From: Bordetella genomosp. 4
GTDB taxonomy: Bacteria > Pseudomonadota > Gammaproteobacteria > Burkholderiales > Burkholderiaceae_B
Direction: 5' to 3'
NCBI RefSeq assembly: GCF_002261185.1
Contig: NZ_NEVQ01000015.1
Location: 1-64,000 of the forward strand
Length of the DNA stretch: 64,000 bases
In this document: positions 46,182 to 54,780 of the stretch, piece by piece
How the letters are laid out: the number at the start of each line of letters is the position of its first letter
Numbering within the stretch: position 1 is the stretch's first letter
Notes under the pieces: model-generated
Database searches by the model: none
Seen by the model: the letters and a program-made list of their open reading frames with translations, nothing else
What the model was told of the DNA's origin: nothing
Position numbers and translations under genes: made by a program

Positions 46182-48629
46182 TCACCAACGATGCTGATAC
46201 GTCAGCGTCAACAACGCCCCCGACGCCGGCAAACGGCTGGTGTTCGTACTGCTGCGCATCAGTTGGCTATAGAGCGGGTAGTAATCGCGATTGAACAGGT
46301 TTTCCACGCCGACGATCAAAGTGTCCTTGGGCGTGAACTCATACCGGCTCATCAGGTCGACCGTGAAATAGCTGCTCACGTCACGGCGCCCAAAGCCCTC
46401 TTTTCCATCCAGACGATAGTCCTCGGCGCCAAAGTAGTTCGCTTGGACCCGGGTGCTCCATCGTTCAGTGGGGCGGTACTGTAAATACGCGGTGAGCTTG
46501 ATCGGAGGAATACGAAAACCCGTCATGTCCTGCCAATCCCCATTTTCGGGCTGCTCGCGGCCTTTCATCCAGGTAAAGGTTCCGCCTGCGCCCCATTTCT
46601 CGTCATCCGTGAGGTAGTCGACTGTTCCCTCGATACCGTAGATGCGCTCTTTCGTACGCGTGAGGATCAGGCCATTGTTGAAACTCTGCGCGTCCCCAAG
46701 TTTTGAGGTGGTGTAGAACACCGCCAACGAGGCCGAGGTATTGCTGCCTATACCGCCGCGCCATCCCAACTCGTAGTTATTGGTCTTGACCGGCTGCAGG
46801 TCCGACGATTCGATATCGAATCCCGGCCGCGCATTGCGCATCTGCACGCCGATATCAGGCAGTTGGAATCCCTGGCTGAAATTGGCATAGAACTCCTGCC
46901 CCTTTACAGGTGCATAGGCCAACCCCGCGTTAAATAGAAACGCGTCATAGCTGACTGACCCACCATCCACTGTCGCAGGCGACGGCACACGCAACTGAGA
47001 CAGGGGCACAAAATCGTCGAACTTTGCGGTCGCATATTCATAACGTATTCCGCCCTGAGCTGACCATCGCTCATTGAAACGATGCTCCAACTGCGCGAAC
47101 ACGCCCGTGCTGCGCGTGGTCAATTCGGGCATATAGGTCAACTGGCCGGTCTTGCGAAAGACCCTGCCACCGCTGGCGTCATACGCCGCCGCATCGAAAA
47201 TATCCAGCGGCATATCACTGCGTTCTTGATTAAAATCCGCGCCCCACAGCACTTTGGACTGATCTCCCAACGGCGTATCGACCGTCAGACGTCCGCCCAG
47301 CACCTTGGAGTTTTGCGTGACCTGATCGACCTGATTTCCGCGGGTGACCACTGCACGAGCGTCGAATGGCGTGAAACGCGTAAAGTAGTCGCGGTAATAC
47401 ATTTGCCCCGTGACTTTGCTGCCCAGCAGATTCAGATGCTGGTATTCCAGGTTCACCAGCGTATTGCGGATCTGATTCTGATCGACGAGCTCCAGACCGC
47501 TCATGGGCAGTGCCCGTGCAGTGCCCGGCGGGAGCCGTGCTACCGATGGATCAGAGGTGTAGTCAGAGTCCTGGTCTGCGTTGTAGTAGCTGGCGGACAG
47601 CTGCACACGCTGGTTCTCGTCGATGCGCAATCCCAGCTTGCCGCCGACGCTATAAATATTGGAATCAAACAGATCGCCTTGGCTGGGCTCGGGTGCAATG
47701 CGCCGGCCGTGAGCGTCGTACGACGCTCCATTGTGACGCGCGCCCAGGTCGAAGGAATAATCCAATATCCCTTCACTGCCCGCGAAATGCTGCTGCAGCT
47801 GCCCACCCAGTCCATCGGCATGCAAACGCGTCAGCGGACTCACGCCGGTCAGCGTCGTTTCCGCGACAAACTCGCCGCCAGCCGGGCGAGTCGTAATCGA
47901 CACAATCCCGCCTGTCGCACCGGCGCCGTAGATGGAACTGCTTCCTCGTAATACCTCGACGCTCTCGATCGTAGCCGGGTCGATATTGGCCAAATTCCGC
48001 GAGGAGTCCCGATTCGTATTGAGCGGAATACCATCGACCAACACCAGCACGCCGCGGCCGCGCAGCGTCTGCCCGTAATCGGTGATCGTACGGCTCGAAT
48101 CCGCCATGCCAGGCACGGCCTTTGCCAACACCGTTGCCAGATTGCCCGATCCCGTACGCAGCTCTTGCAAAGCGTCGTGCTCCAGCACAATCGTCTGCTG
48201 CACCGGGCTCACCAGATTGCTCGACGTACGCGAAGCTGACACTTCAATCGGCGCCATGACCGCCGGATCGGTTGCCGTTGCAGCGTCGGCCGCTGTGTCG
48301 CGCTCGACAATGATCGCTGCGCCCTCCTTGCGGGCGTGCAAGGAAGTCCCCTTGAGCAACGCGTCCAGCGCCTGCTGCGGCGACATGCGCCCCGAGACTG
48401 CCGGCGCATTCAAACCAGCCACCGTTTGCGGGGTATAGAAAATCTGCAGGCCGTGCGTTTGGGCCAGATCCCGCAACGCCTGATCCAGCGATTGAGCAGG
48501 CATATTGATCTCGACCGGCGCCGGCTGTGACTGGACATTGACAGCCCCCAGACTCAGCATCAATGCCACTCCCACAGGCCCCAGGTATGGACGTACCCGC
48601 GCCCCGCTCCCCACTTTCCTTCGCTTCAC
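46182..48629 (-). CDS. TonB-dependent ferric-siderophore receptor with STN signalling domain
   Basis: Predicted 815-residue outer-membrane receptor. After a signal peptide (basic KRRKVG, hydrophobic to about residue 35) comes an STN/secretin-TonB domain (NMPAQSLDQALRDLAQTHGLQIFY, about 42-65), then the plug (LRGRGVLVLVDGIPLN, VEVLRGSSSIYGAGATGGIVSI) and a 22-strand barrel ending in LTYQHRW with an aromatic C-terminus. I chose GTG 48629 with TTGGAG upstream over a TTG at 48680. The STN domain should signal to the FecR-like regulator encoded upstream. Confidence 0.92.
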   Translation of the reverse strand: MKRRKVGSGARVRPYLGPVGVALMLSLGAVNVQSQPAPVEINMPAQSLDQALRDLAQTHGLQIFYTPQTVAGLNAPAVSGRMSPQQALDALLKGTSLHARKEGAAIIVERDTAADAATATDPAVMAPIEVSASRTSSNLVSPVQQTIVLEHDALQELRTGSGNLATVLAKAVPGMADSSRTITDYGQTLRGRGVLVLVDGIPLNTNRDSSRNLANIDPATIESVEVLRGSSSIYGAGATGGIVSITTRPAGGEFVAETTLTGVSPLTRLHADGLGGQLQQHFAGSEGILDYSFDLGARHNGASYDAHGRRIAPEPSQGDLFDSNIYSVGGKLGLRIDENQRVQLSASYYNADQDSDYTSDPSVARLPPGTARALPMSGLELVDQNQIRNTLVNLEYQHLNLLGSKVTGQMYYRDYFTRFTPFDARAVVTRGNQVDQVTQNSKVLGGRLTVDTPLGDQSKVLWGADFNQERSDMPLDIFDAAAYDASGGRVFRKTGQLTYMPELTTRSTGVFAQLEHRFNERWSAQGGIRYEYATAKFDDFVPLSQLRVPSPATVDGGSVSYDAFLFNAGLAYAPVKGQEFYANFSQGFQLPDIGVQMRNARPGFDIESSDLQPVKTNNYELGWRGGIGSNTSASLAVFYTTSKLGDAQSFNNGLILTRTKERIYGIEGTVDYLTDDEKWGAGGTFTWMKGREQPENGDWQDMTGFRIPPIKLTAYLQYRPTERWSTRVQANYFGAEDYRLDGKEGFGRRDVSSYFTVDLMSRYEFTPKDTLIVGVENLFNRDYYPLYSQLMRSSTNTSRLPASGALLTLTYQHRW

Positions 48630-48728
48630 CGTGTCGACTCCAATGCTATTTGACGGCGGCAACCACGCCGCCTGTCTCAATCAGGGAGAAGACGAAACTC
48701 CAGAAAAAAACCTGAATCGCCGGAGCGG

Positions 48729-49730
48729 TTATTTTGTAACAGCCGCTGCGGAAACGATTTCCCGGCGGCCGTCAGCCAGTTGACGCACCTGCACCGGCAG
48801 AAAATGCGGCAAGGCCGCGAGGAACGCGTCCGTATCATCCGTCCGGAAAACGCCGCTGACCTGCAGCTTTCCCAATGATGGTTGTCCGGCCAGGACGACG
48901 GGCTGCTGACGATAACGCGAAACCTCGCGTGCCGCGCTGGCCAAGTCTGTCTCACGAAACACGATCTGTCCCTTGCGCCACGACAATTCCGTCGCCACGT
49001 CGACGTGCTGCGGCGACTCGGCACGGCCATTGGCGCCTATGCGAACGGCATTACCCGCCACCACGGCAACAGGCTCAGTATCATCGCGCCCCTCGACATT
49101 GACCGAACCCGACTCGACCACCACCGACAATTGATCGCTATCACGGCGCACGTCGAACCGCGTTCCCGTGACCAAGGCCGTGCCTATGCCTGCGTCAACT
49201 AGAAACGGATGCTTGGCGTCCTTTTCCACCGAGAACAACGCCTGGCCGGCCAGCAACTTCACTCGCCGCGTCGTTTCATCAAATCGCACCTGAATATGGC
49301 TGCCGCTGTTCAACTCCACCACAGAGCCGTCCGACAAGGTCACGGTTTGCCGCTCGCCCAAAGCGGTGCGGTATTCCATCTCGATCACGCCGCGAGGCCA
49401 ATGCCAGATCGCCAGCCCGAGCACAAGTACGCCCGTACAGAACGCCGCAATAGCCTGGCGTCGATTGACGCCAAACCGCCTCGGCCGCACCGTGGCCAAT
49501 GCTTGCAGGCGCTCCTGCGGTATGTCGGCCGCTGCCTGCCAGATGGACTCCAAGACGCGATACTCATATGCATGGCGTGGATCGGCTGCCAGCCACGCAT
49601 CCCGCTCGGCCTGCGCCGTATCGTCCCACTCGCCTGAATGGGCGCGCGCAAACCACTGGGCCGCCTGGGCACGAATAGGATCGGATCCGACGGCGGCGCT
49701 CACAGCAAAACCTCTATCACGAGCGGACAC
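48729..49730 (-). CDS. FecR family anti-sigma/transmembrane sensor
   Basis: Predicted 333-residue regulator. The N-terminal cytoplasmic part has DPIRAQAAQWFARAHSGEWDD and WLAADPRHAYEY (DUF4880), one membrane span lies near 88-107, then a periplasmic FecR domain (GERQTVTLSDGSVVELNSGSHIQV) and a C-terminal secretin-like repeat. The GTG at 49730 directly follows the sigma-factor stop. A GTG at 49703 with AGAGG 7 bases upstream is a credible alternative. It should relay receptor occupancy to the FecI-like sigma factor. Confidence 0.88.
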   Translation of the reverse strand: MSARDRGFAVSAAVGSDPIRAQAAQWFARAHSGEWDDTAQAERDAWLAADPRHAYEYRVLESIWQAAADIPQERLQALATVRPRRFGVNRRQAIAAFCTGVLVLGLAIWHWPRGVIEMEYRTALGERQTVTLSDGSVVELNSGSHIQVRFDETTRRVKLLAGQALFSVEKDAKHPFLVDAGIGTALVTGTRFDVRRDSDQLSVVVESGSVNVEGRDDTEPVAVVAGNAVRIGANGRAESPQHVDVATELSWRKGQIVFRETDLASAAREVSRYRQQPVVLAGQPSLGKLQVSGVFRTDDTDAFLAALPHFLPVQVRQLADGRREIVSAAAVTK

Positions 49731-50234
49731 TCAATCCGGCGCATAGGCCCCCAATCGCTCTCGTAAATGCAAGGCAGTACGAATCATGTATTTCTCGATC
49801 ATGTTTTTGCTTAACCCCAGGCGCTGAGCGATCTCGGCCTGCGTCAGGCCCTCCACACGCTGCCAGACGAATACCTGGCGGCACTTGAGCGGCAATTCCT
49901 GCAGGGCGGCTTCCAGAGCACGGCCGAGCTGGCTGGCGCGGGCCTGAGAGACGGGGTCGTGTAGAGGATCGGCATAGGCCGCTATGGTATCAAGCGGCAC
50001 CCATTCCTTGGCGCGATCTCGTCGAAAGGCATCGACGGCGGCGTTGCGCGCTGCCTGGTGCAGATACGCCCGAGGCTGCGCCACCTCTGCAGAGCTTGTC
50101 TCCAGGCACTTTACCAAGGCGTCATGCGCAAGATCCCGCGCCGCCTCCCGGCATCCCAATTTCCGGGTCCAGACCGCGAGCAGTTCTTCGTAATAGGCGA
50201 GAAAACCTTGCGGGCGAGATCGGCGGGCTGACAT
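49731..50234 (-). CDS. ECF sigma factor, FecI type
   Basis: Predicted 167-residue extracytoplasmic-function sigma factor. Region 2 has CREAARDLAHDALVKCLE and YLHQAARNAAVDAFRRDRA, and region 4 has LPLKCRQVFVWQRVEGLTQAEIAQRLGLSKNMIEKYM, with IEKYM typical of FecI proteins. It heads the sigma, FecR, receptor order used in Bordetella iron regulation. No strong Shine-Dalgarno is seen. A Fur-box-like sequence lies 26 bases upstream. Confidence 0.9.
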   Translation of the reverse strand: MSARRSRPQGFLAYYEELLAVWTRKLGCREAARDLAHDALVKCLETSSAEVAQPRAYLHQAARNAAVDAFRRDRAKEWVPLDTIAAYADPLHDPVSQARASQLGRALEAALQELPLKCRQVFVWQRVEGLTQAEIAQRLGLSKNMIEKYMIRTALHLRERLGAYAPD

Positions 50235-50260
50235 AACAGAGGATCGATAAGATCGAACAT

Positions 50261-50279
50261 GATAATGTTTTTTATTTAC
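50261..50279. promoter_or_regulatory. Fur-box-like site upstream of fecI-type gene
   Basis: By eye, 13 of 19 positions match the classical Fur consensus, including an exact GATAATG half-site and ATT at the matching place in the other half. It lies in the AT-rich stretch just before the sigma-factor gene, where iron repression would be expected. Confidence 0.55.
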
Positions 50280-50347
50280 ATTAACAAATACAGCCCGCCC
50301 AGGGCCGACGGCAGCCCCCTCCGCCTGGATGCTTCAAAAGGCTAGGT

Positions 50348-51031
50348 CTATGCTGATGAAACCTGCTGCTTTTGCTCGGCCATCACGCGCAGAGCGATCG
50401 TCGCAGCTTTACCGACATGCTCGGCACACAGTTTCGATGCCCGTTCGGCATCACGGCTGCGGATAGCGCCGATGATCGCCTCCAACTCTTTGACCGTATG
50501 AGGCAGCCGCCCAGGCTGGCTCATGGAAAAGCGGCGCAGCGAATTAATGCGATTATTCAATCCTGTCAGCATTTCCTGGACGATGGGGTTGCCACAAGCC
50601 TTGAGCAACACACGATAAAACTCATTTTTGGCTTGGACCAAGGCTTTCTGGTCAGCACTTCCCTGACAGGCGGCCACGCGCTGCAAACTCACCTCCAATG
50701 CAGCGATATCCTGCTCTGACGCGTGCTGCGCGCAACCTGCGCCAGCCAGCGCCTCCAGGGCCTGGCGCACGGCATAAATGGACTTGGCCTCTTCGAGCGT
50801 GATCTCCGCCACGGCGGGCCCGCGATGCGGCACGATGGTTATGAGCGCTTCGGCCTCTAATTTCTGCAAGGCCTCGCGCATCAGAGAACGGCTGACATCG
50901 AATAGCTCGCATAACTCGCGTTCAACCAGTTTCTGGCCGGGCAGAAACGTGCCATCGATAATGGCATTACGCATACTATCGATGACCTGTTTCTTCAGCG
51001 AGACTTCGGCACGTTCAAATTGAATACTCAT
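50348..51031 (-). CDS. GntR family transcriptional regulator, FCD (FadR) type
   Basis: Predicted 227-residue regulator with a winged helix-turn-helix (LCELFDVSRSLMREALQKLEAEALI, about 42-66) and an all-helical FCD domain whose metal/ligand residues include His-rich HTVKELEAIIGAI and AEHVGKA. It is the last gene of the minus-strand dehydrogenase-Bug unit, 43 bases after it. An operator matching its family consensus lies in the divergent promoter at 54563-54575. Confidence 0.88.
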   Translation of the reverse strand: MSIQFERAEVSLKKQVIDSMRNAIIDGTFLPGQKLVERELCELFDVSRSLMREALQKLEAEALITIVPHRGPAVAEITLEEAKSIYAVRQALEALAGAGCAQHASEQDIAALEVSLQRVAACQGSADQKALVQAKNEFYRVLLKACGNPIVQEMLTGLNNRINSLRRFSMSQPGRLPHTVKELEAIIGAIRSRDAERASKLCAEHVGKAATIALRVMAEQKQQVSSA

Positions 51032-51074
51032 GGCCTCATTATCGACCGCTATCGCCGGGCCCCTCAGTCGTCTT

Positions 51075-51965
51075 TCATGGCAGAGTCACATCGCAGCGCT
51101 GCGCAATGAACTTGGCGAGCTCGGTATGATCGGCTCCCTTTCCTAGCGACTCAGCGGCGGCGCGCCACGTTTTCAGACAAAGCTGCGAGAACTCGGCCGT
51201 ATGGTTTTCATCCAATCCCAGAGCGATGCCTAGGTCTTTGACCATCAGCTCCAGCCCAAAACCGGCATTGTACTTTCCCGATAAAACGAACTGCTTGAAT
51301 TTCTTTTGCGTGGAATTGTTCATACCGGTCGAGGCATTCAATACATCCACCATGACTTCGGTATCCAGGCCAAACCGTTTTCCCATCAGAATTGCCTCGA
51401 TTCCGATCAAGAAACCGCCGGCCGACACCAGGTTGTTCAACGCCTTCATCGCGTGCGCGCTGCCCACTTCGCCCGTACGCACGACGCTGGATCCCATGGC
51501 ACGCAGTACCGGTTCGACGATGGACAGGCTCGCATCTGTCCCGCCGAACATGATCGATAGATCGCCAGTATTCGCACGGCTGACACCGCCCGATACGGGC
51601 GCATCGACCAGCGCTGCACCGTGGCCCTGGGCCTCTTGGGCCAAGGCCCGCGTCGCGGCTGGCACCCCCGAACTCATCTCGACGATGATGGAGCCGGGTT
51701 GCACCACAGAAAATACTCCGTCCGAGCCCCTGAGCACTTGCTCCACAATCGCGCTGGTCGGCAGCATCGTGATGATGATAGATGCCCGTTTGGCCACATC
51801 GGCGGGCGTCGCCGACGCGCTGACACGTTCATTTTGCGCCAGTGTAGCGACAGCTTGCGCATTGGTGTCATAAACAGCGAGAGAATATCCCGCCTGCAAC
51901 AAGCATTGGGCCATCGGCTTGCCCATGCTGCCCAAGCCAATAAATCCGATTGTCGGTGTCGTCAT
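51075..51965 (-). CDS. NAD(P)-dependent beta-hydroxyacid dehydrogenase (HIBADH family), copy 1
   Basis: Predicted 296-residue 3-hydroxyisobutyrate-dehydrogenase-type enzyme. GFIGLGSMGKPMA is the cofactor loop, DAPVSGG binds substrate and Lys174 in HAMKALNNL is catalytic. It follows the Bug gene by 19 bases. Oxidation of a beta-hydroxyacid such as tartronate-, threonate- or hydroxyisobutyrate-type compounds is expected. A second, clearly diverged copy starts the same transcription unit. Confidence 0.9.
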   Translation of the reverse strand: MTTPTIGFIGLGSMGKPMAQCLLQAGYSLAVYDTNAQAVATLAQNERVSASATPADVAKRASIIITMLPTSAIVEQVLRGSDGVFSVVQPGSIIVEMSSGVPAATRALAQEAQGHGAALVDAPVSGGVSRANTGDLSIMFGGTDASLSIVEPVLRAMGSSVVRTGEVGSAHAMKALNNLVSAGGFLIGIEAILMGKRFGLDTEVMVDVLNASTGMNNSTQKKFKQFVLSGKYNAGFGLELMVKDLGIALGLDENHTAEFSQLCLKTWRAAAESLGKGADHTELAKFIAQRCDVTLP

Positions 51966-51984
51966 GTCTTGTCTCGATATCGTT

Positions 51985-52965
51985 CTATGGATTGATAGGA
52001 ATATTCGCGTCGTGGATCAATTTAGCAAAGCGGTCCAGGTCTTTGCTCGTCAAACGCTCCATTTCGGCGGGGCCACGCCGCTCGCCCTGCGGTGCCAACG
52101 CTCCCAACGAATCCAATGAGGCCTTCACCTTTGGATCGTCCAGCGCATAATTCAGCGCGCTGACGAGCTTGTCCATCCGATCCTTGGGCGTGCCTTTCGG
52201 CGCGGCCAAGGCATTCCACACCGCGATATCGAATTCCGGCACGCCGCCCTCTGCAAACGTCGGTGTGTCGGGCATTTGCGAAATACGCTCGGGGCTGGCC
52301 ACCGCCAAAGGCACCACGCGCCCGCCCTTGCTGGCCGGGATCATCGCGACGGTCTGATCGATCAGCATGTCGACCGTGCCGGCCATCAGGTCGACCAACG
52401 CGGGCCCCGTGCCACGATACGGAACCATCTGGGCTTTCGTCTTCGTCAGATAGAGAAAATATTCCGCTCCGATGTGCGCCGTGCTGCCCGGGCCACCATT
52501 GCCCAGGTTCACGCTGGGTTTAGATTGGTCGCGCAACCGCTTGAGCAGATCCGGCAGGTTCTTGATGCCGCTGGCCGCGCTGACCGATAGCACCATCGGT
52601 ACCTCTGCAACCAGGCCTATGGGCTCCATTTCCGTCTTGGGGTCGAATTTCATACTGCGATACAGGGTTGGCGCAATCGCAAACGAACCCATATTGCTGA
52701 ACATGATGGTGTAGCCATCGTTGTCCGAGCGCAAGAACTTTTGTACCCCTGGCACGCCGCCGACACCGCCCAGGTTCTCAACGATGACGGTCGTGCCGAG
52801 ATCTTTGCCCATGGCCTCGGCCACGATGCGCGCCAGCGCGTCGGTAGAGCCTCCCGGCGCATAAGGCACGATCATGGTGATGGGTTTCTCCGGATAAGCC
52901 GCATGTGCCGCACTCGCGAGGACGGCCAGGGCGGCCGCCAGCATGGGGCGAAGAAATTTACGCAT
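51985..52965 (-). CDS. Bug family solute-binding protein (tripartite tricarboxylate transporter type), copy 1
   Basis: Predicted 326-residue periplasmic receptor with a Sec signal peptide ending near AHAA. The mature start YPEKPITMIVPYAPGGSTDALARIVA and the VENLGGVGGVPG segment are hallmarks of Bug/TctC proteins expanded in Bordetella. GGAGGGAG precedes the ATG. No TctA/TctB membrane partner is encoded nearby, as is common for orphan Bug receptors. Confidence 0.93.
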   Translation of the reverse strand: MRKFLRPMLAAALAVLASAAHAAYPEKPITMIVPYAPGGSTDALARIVAEAMGKDLGTTVIVENLGGVGGVPGVQKFLRSDNDGYTIMFSNMGSFAIAPTLYRSMKFDPKTEMEPIGLVAEVPMVLSVSAASGIKNLPDLLKRLRDQSKPSVNLGNGGPGSTAHIGAEYFLYLTKTKAQMVPYRGTGPALVDLMAGTVDMLIDQTVAMIPASKGGRVVPLAVASPERISQMPDTPTFAEGGVPEFDIAVWNALAAPKGTPKDRMDKLVSALNYALDDPKVKASLDSLGALAPQGERRGPAEMERLTSKDLDRFAKLIHDANIPINP

Positions 52966-53127
52966 GAGTGTCTCCCTCCACCTTGTCTCAGGCGGATGTC
53001 AGTCCAGCATTGAAAATGAACGACCGGATATGAACGGCCCTGCCCTGCGCTGCCTATCGCGCTGGTCTATGCAGAGGCCTGTTCCGTTAGTGTTGTGTTG
53101 TCATCCCCGGCCGCAGACGCCGATACG

Positions 53128-53529
53128 CTATTTCTCGGTTCCGGCAGCTTGCGCCTCGCGATATTCCTTGATCGCTTCAGAGGCGATCCGGAACGAATCC
53201 ATCCCTGCCGGAATACCGCCATAAATCGCCACGTGAGTCAGTGCGCCGCGGATCTCCGATTCTTTCAAGCCATTGCGCAAGGCGCCTTTGACATGCAGCG
53301 ACAACTCATGCGGACGATTCAGCACGCTGATCATGGCCAGATTCACCAGACTGCGTTCACGGCGAGTCAGGTCATCATTGGCCCAGCACAATCCCCAGCA
53401 CGCCGTCGTCGTGATTTCCTGGGCGATACGATTGAAATCGGTCGCATTGGCGATCGACTTGTCCACGTGTTCGGCGCCCAGCACTTCGCGTCGGACTTTC
53501 AAGCCTTTTTCGTACAGTTCGTTGTTCAT
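53128..53529 (-). CDS. Carboxymuconolactone decarboxylase family protein
   Basis: Predicted 133-residue helical protein. TTACWGLCWANDDLTRRERSLVNLAMISVLNRPHEL and HVKGALRNGLKESEIRGALTHVAIYGGIPAG match PcaC-type proteins closely. AAGGAAGACG precedes the ATG at 53529. It lies between the second dehydrogenase and the Bug gene on the same strand. True lactone decarboxylation is not assured, as the family also includes peroxidase-like and unknown enzymes. Confidence 0.88.
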   Translation of the reverse strand: MNNELYEKGLKVRREVLGAEHVDKSIANATDFNRIAQEITTTACWGLCWANDDLTRRERSLVNLAMISVLNRPHELSLHVKGALRNGLKESEIRGALTHVAIYGGIPAGMDSFRIASEAIKEYREAQAAGTEK

Positions 53530-53643
53530 CGTCTTCCTTGACAGTGAGAAAAGCATTAATCAAAAAGAACAGCCTGACACCCAGAAAGAAACGCCTGCGG
53601 CGTCAAGCGTGGCCGATCGTGGAAATCACGAACGCACCGGTAT

Positions 53644-54543
53644 TTACTGGGAATCGGCATGCCCGCGAATCGTGATGCCGGCCCATTGCTCCATGACACG
53701 GGCGACGTCCGAAATATCGGCGTCCTCGCCACAGGTCGCTGTGGTGATCGCCAGCATCTCGCGGATCGCGACGCTGACAGGCATGGGAATGCCCATGGAC
53801 GCGGCCTCTTCAATGCACAGCGTCACATCTTTGTGGGACAGCTTGTTGGCGAATCCCACCTGAAAACGGCGGGTCAGCACCTCGTTGGGGATCTTGTGTG
53901 TGGTTGCCGTATTACGACCGCTGCTGGCGTTGATGATCTCCAGCGCGACGGCCGGGTCGACGCCTGCCTTGGTGGCCATGGAAAGCGCCTCTGACGAGGC
54001 CACCAAGGCCGCTGCCGACAGCATGTTGTTGGCCAGTTTGGCCGCCTGAGCCAAGCCCGGCGCCTCGCCAGCGTAAAGCACCTTGCCCAGCGGCTGGAAT
54101 ATCGGCTCGACCTGGTGGCGAACGCTCGTAGCGCACGACACCATCAAGGTCAACGTCCCTGCCGCAGCGCCGGTGACGCCGCCGCTGACCGGGGCTTCGA
54201 TCCACTCGATGCCGCGCTCGCTGACGATTTCATGAGCGCGCCGCGCAGCCCGGATACCAATCGTCGACAGATCGATCACCCGGCGGACCTTTGCGCCATG
54301 CCGTAATTCCAGCAAGACGGATTCCACAATCGCAGGTGTGGGCAGGCTCAGGCATATCGTCTCGACCCGATCCGCCAGCGCCCGGACGCTATCTGCCAAG
54401 ACCGCACCGCTCTCTTTCGCAGCGGCCCGTGCCTGCGCGGACGCGTCGAATGCATGCACCGCGTATCCGGCCTTCAGCAGGTTGCGCGCCATAGGCAGGC
54501 CCATACGCCCCAACCCGACAAAGCCGATTTCCTGGTTCTCCAA
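53644..54543 (-). CDS. NAD(P)-dependent beta-hydroxyacid dehydrogenase (HIBADH family), copy 2
   Basis: Predicted 299-residue HIBADH-type enzyme with GFVGLGRMGLPMA, EAPVSGGVTGAAAG and the catalytic Lys of QAAKLANNML. The start is TTG with an excellent AAAGGAGG five bases upstream. It is the first gene of the minus-strand unit, divergent from the second Bug gene. Only moderately similar to copy 1, so it probably acts on a different step or substrate. Confidence 0.9.
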   Translation of the reverse strand: MENQEIGFVGLGRMGLPMARNLLKAGYAVHAFDASAQARAAAKESGAVLADSVRALADRVETICLSLPTPAIVESVLLELRHGAKVRRVIDLSTIGIRAARRAHEIVSERGIEWIEAPVSGGVTGAAAGTLTLMVSCATSVRHQVEPIFQPLGKVLYAGEAPGLAQAAKLANNMLSAAALVASSEALSMATKAGVDPAVALEIINASSGRNTATTHKIPNEVLTRRFQVGFANKLSHKDVTLCIEEAASMGIPMPVSVAIREMLAITTATCGEDADISDVARVMEQWAGITIRGHADSQ

Positions 54544-54562
54544 GACCGCCTCCTTTCATCTG

Positions 54563-54575
54563 ATTGTATGACAAT
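54563..54575. promoter_or_regulatory. Candidate GntR/FCD operator
   Basis: ATTGT-ATG-ACAAT is a perfect 5-3-5 palindrome and fits the TNGTNNNACNA pattern of FadR-type GntR regulators. It lies 20 bases before the TTG of dehydrogenase copy 2, in the divergent promoter region. The FCD-type regulator at 50348-51031 is the obvious candidate binder. Confidence 0.6.
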
Positions 54576-54623
54576 ACGTCAATCCTACGTTAAAGAAGGC
54601 CCAGGAACACATAAGTAATAACC

Positions 54624-54656
54624 CTGGGCCCGCCACATCGGGCGATGTGCCCGGGC
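54624..54656. promoter_or_regulatory. Imperfect GC-rich stem in divergent promoter
   Basis: CTGGGCCCGCCACATC and GATGTGCCCGGGCC can pair around GGGC with one bulge or mismatch. It could be a second protein-binding palindrome or an RNA stem. No T-tract follows on either strand, so it is unlikely to be a terminator. Confidence 0.35.
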
Positions 54657-54702
54657 CTGAACGCCGCCCCTTCGAGGGAAATCCCCTACACGCCAAACCT
54701 TG

Positions 54703-54738
54703 ATGACACATATAAATCTATAGGACACTTCGTGTCAT
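54703..54738. promoter_or_regulatory. Nested inverted repeats before the second Bug gene
   Basis: ATGACAC at 54703 and GTGTCAT ending at 54738 are perfect complements. GACAC-TTC-GTGTC (54724-54736) forms a shorter 5-3-5 palindrome that shares the right arm. The spacing resembles paired operator half-sites 45-80 bases upstream of the Bug gene. The binding protein could be the FCD-GntR or the cupin regulator. Confidence 0.4.
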
Positions 54739-54780
54739 TAAGGAATCATTTTTGACTACAATCAACATCAGGGAAAAATC

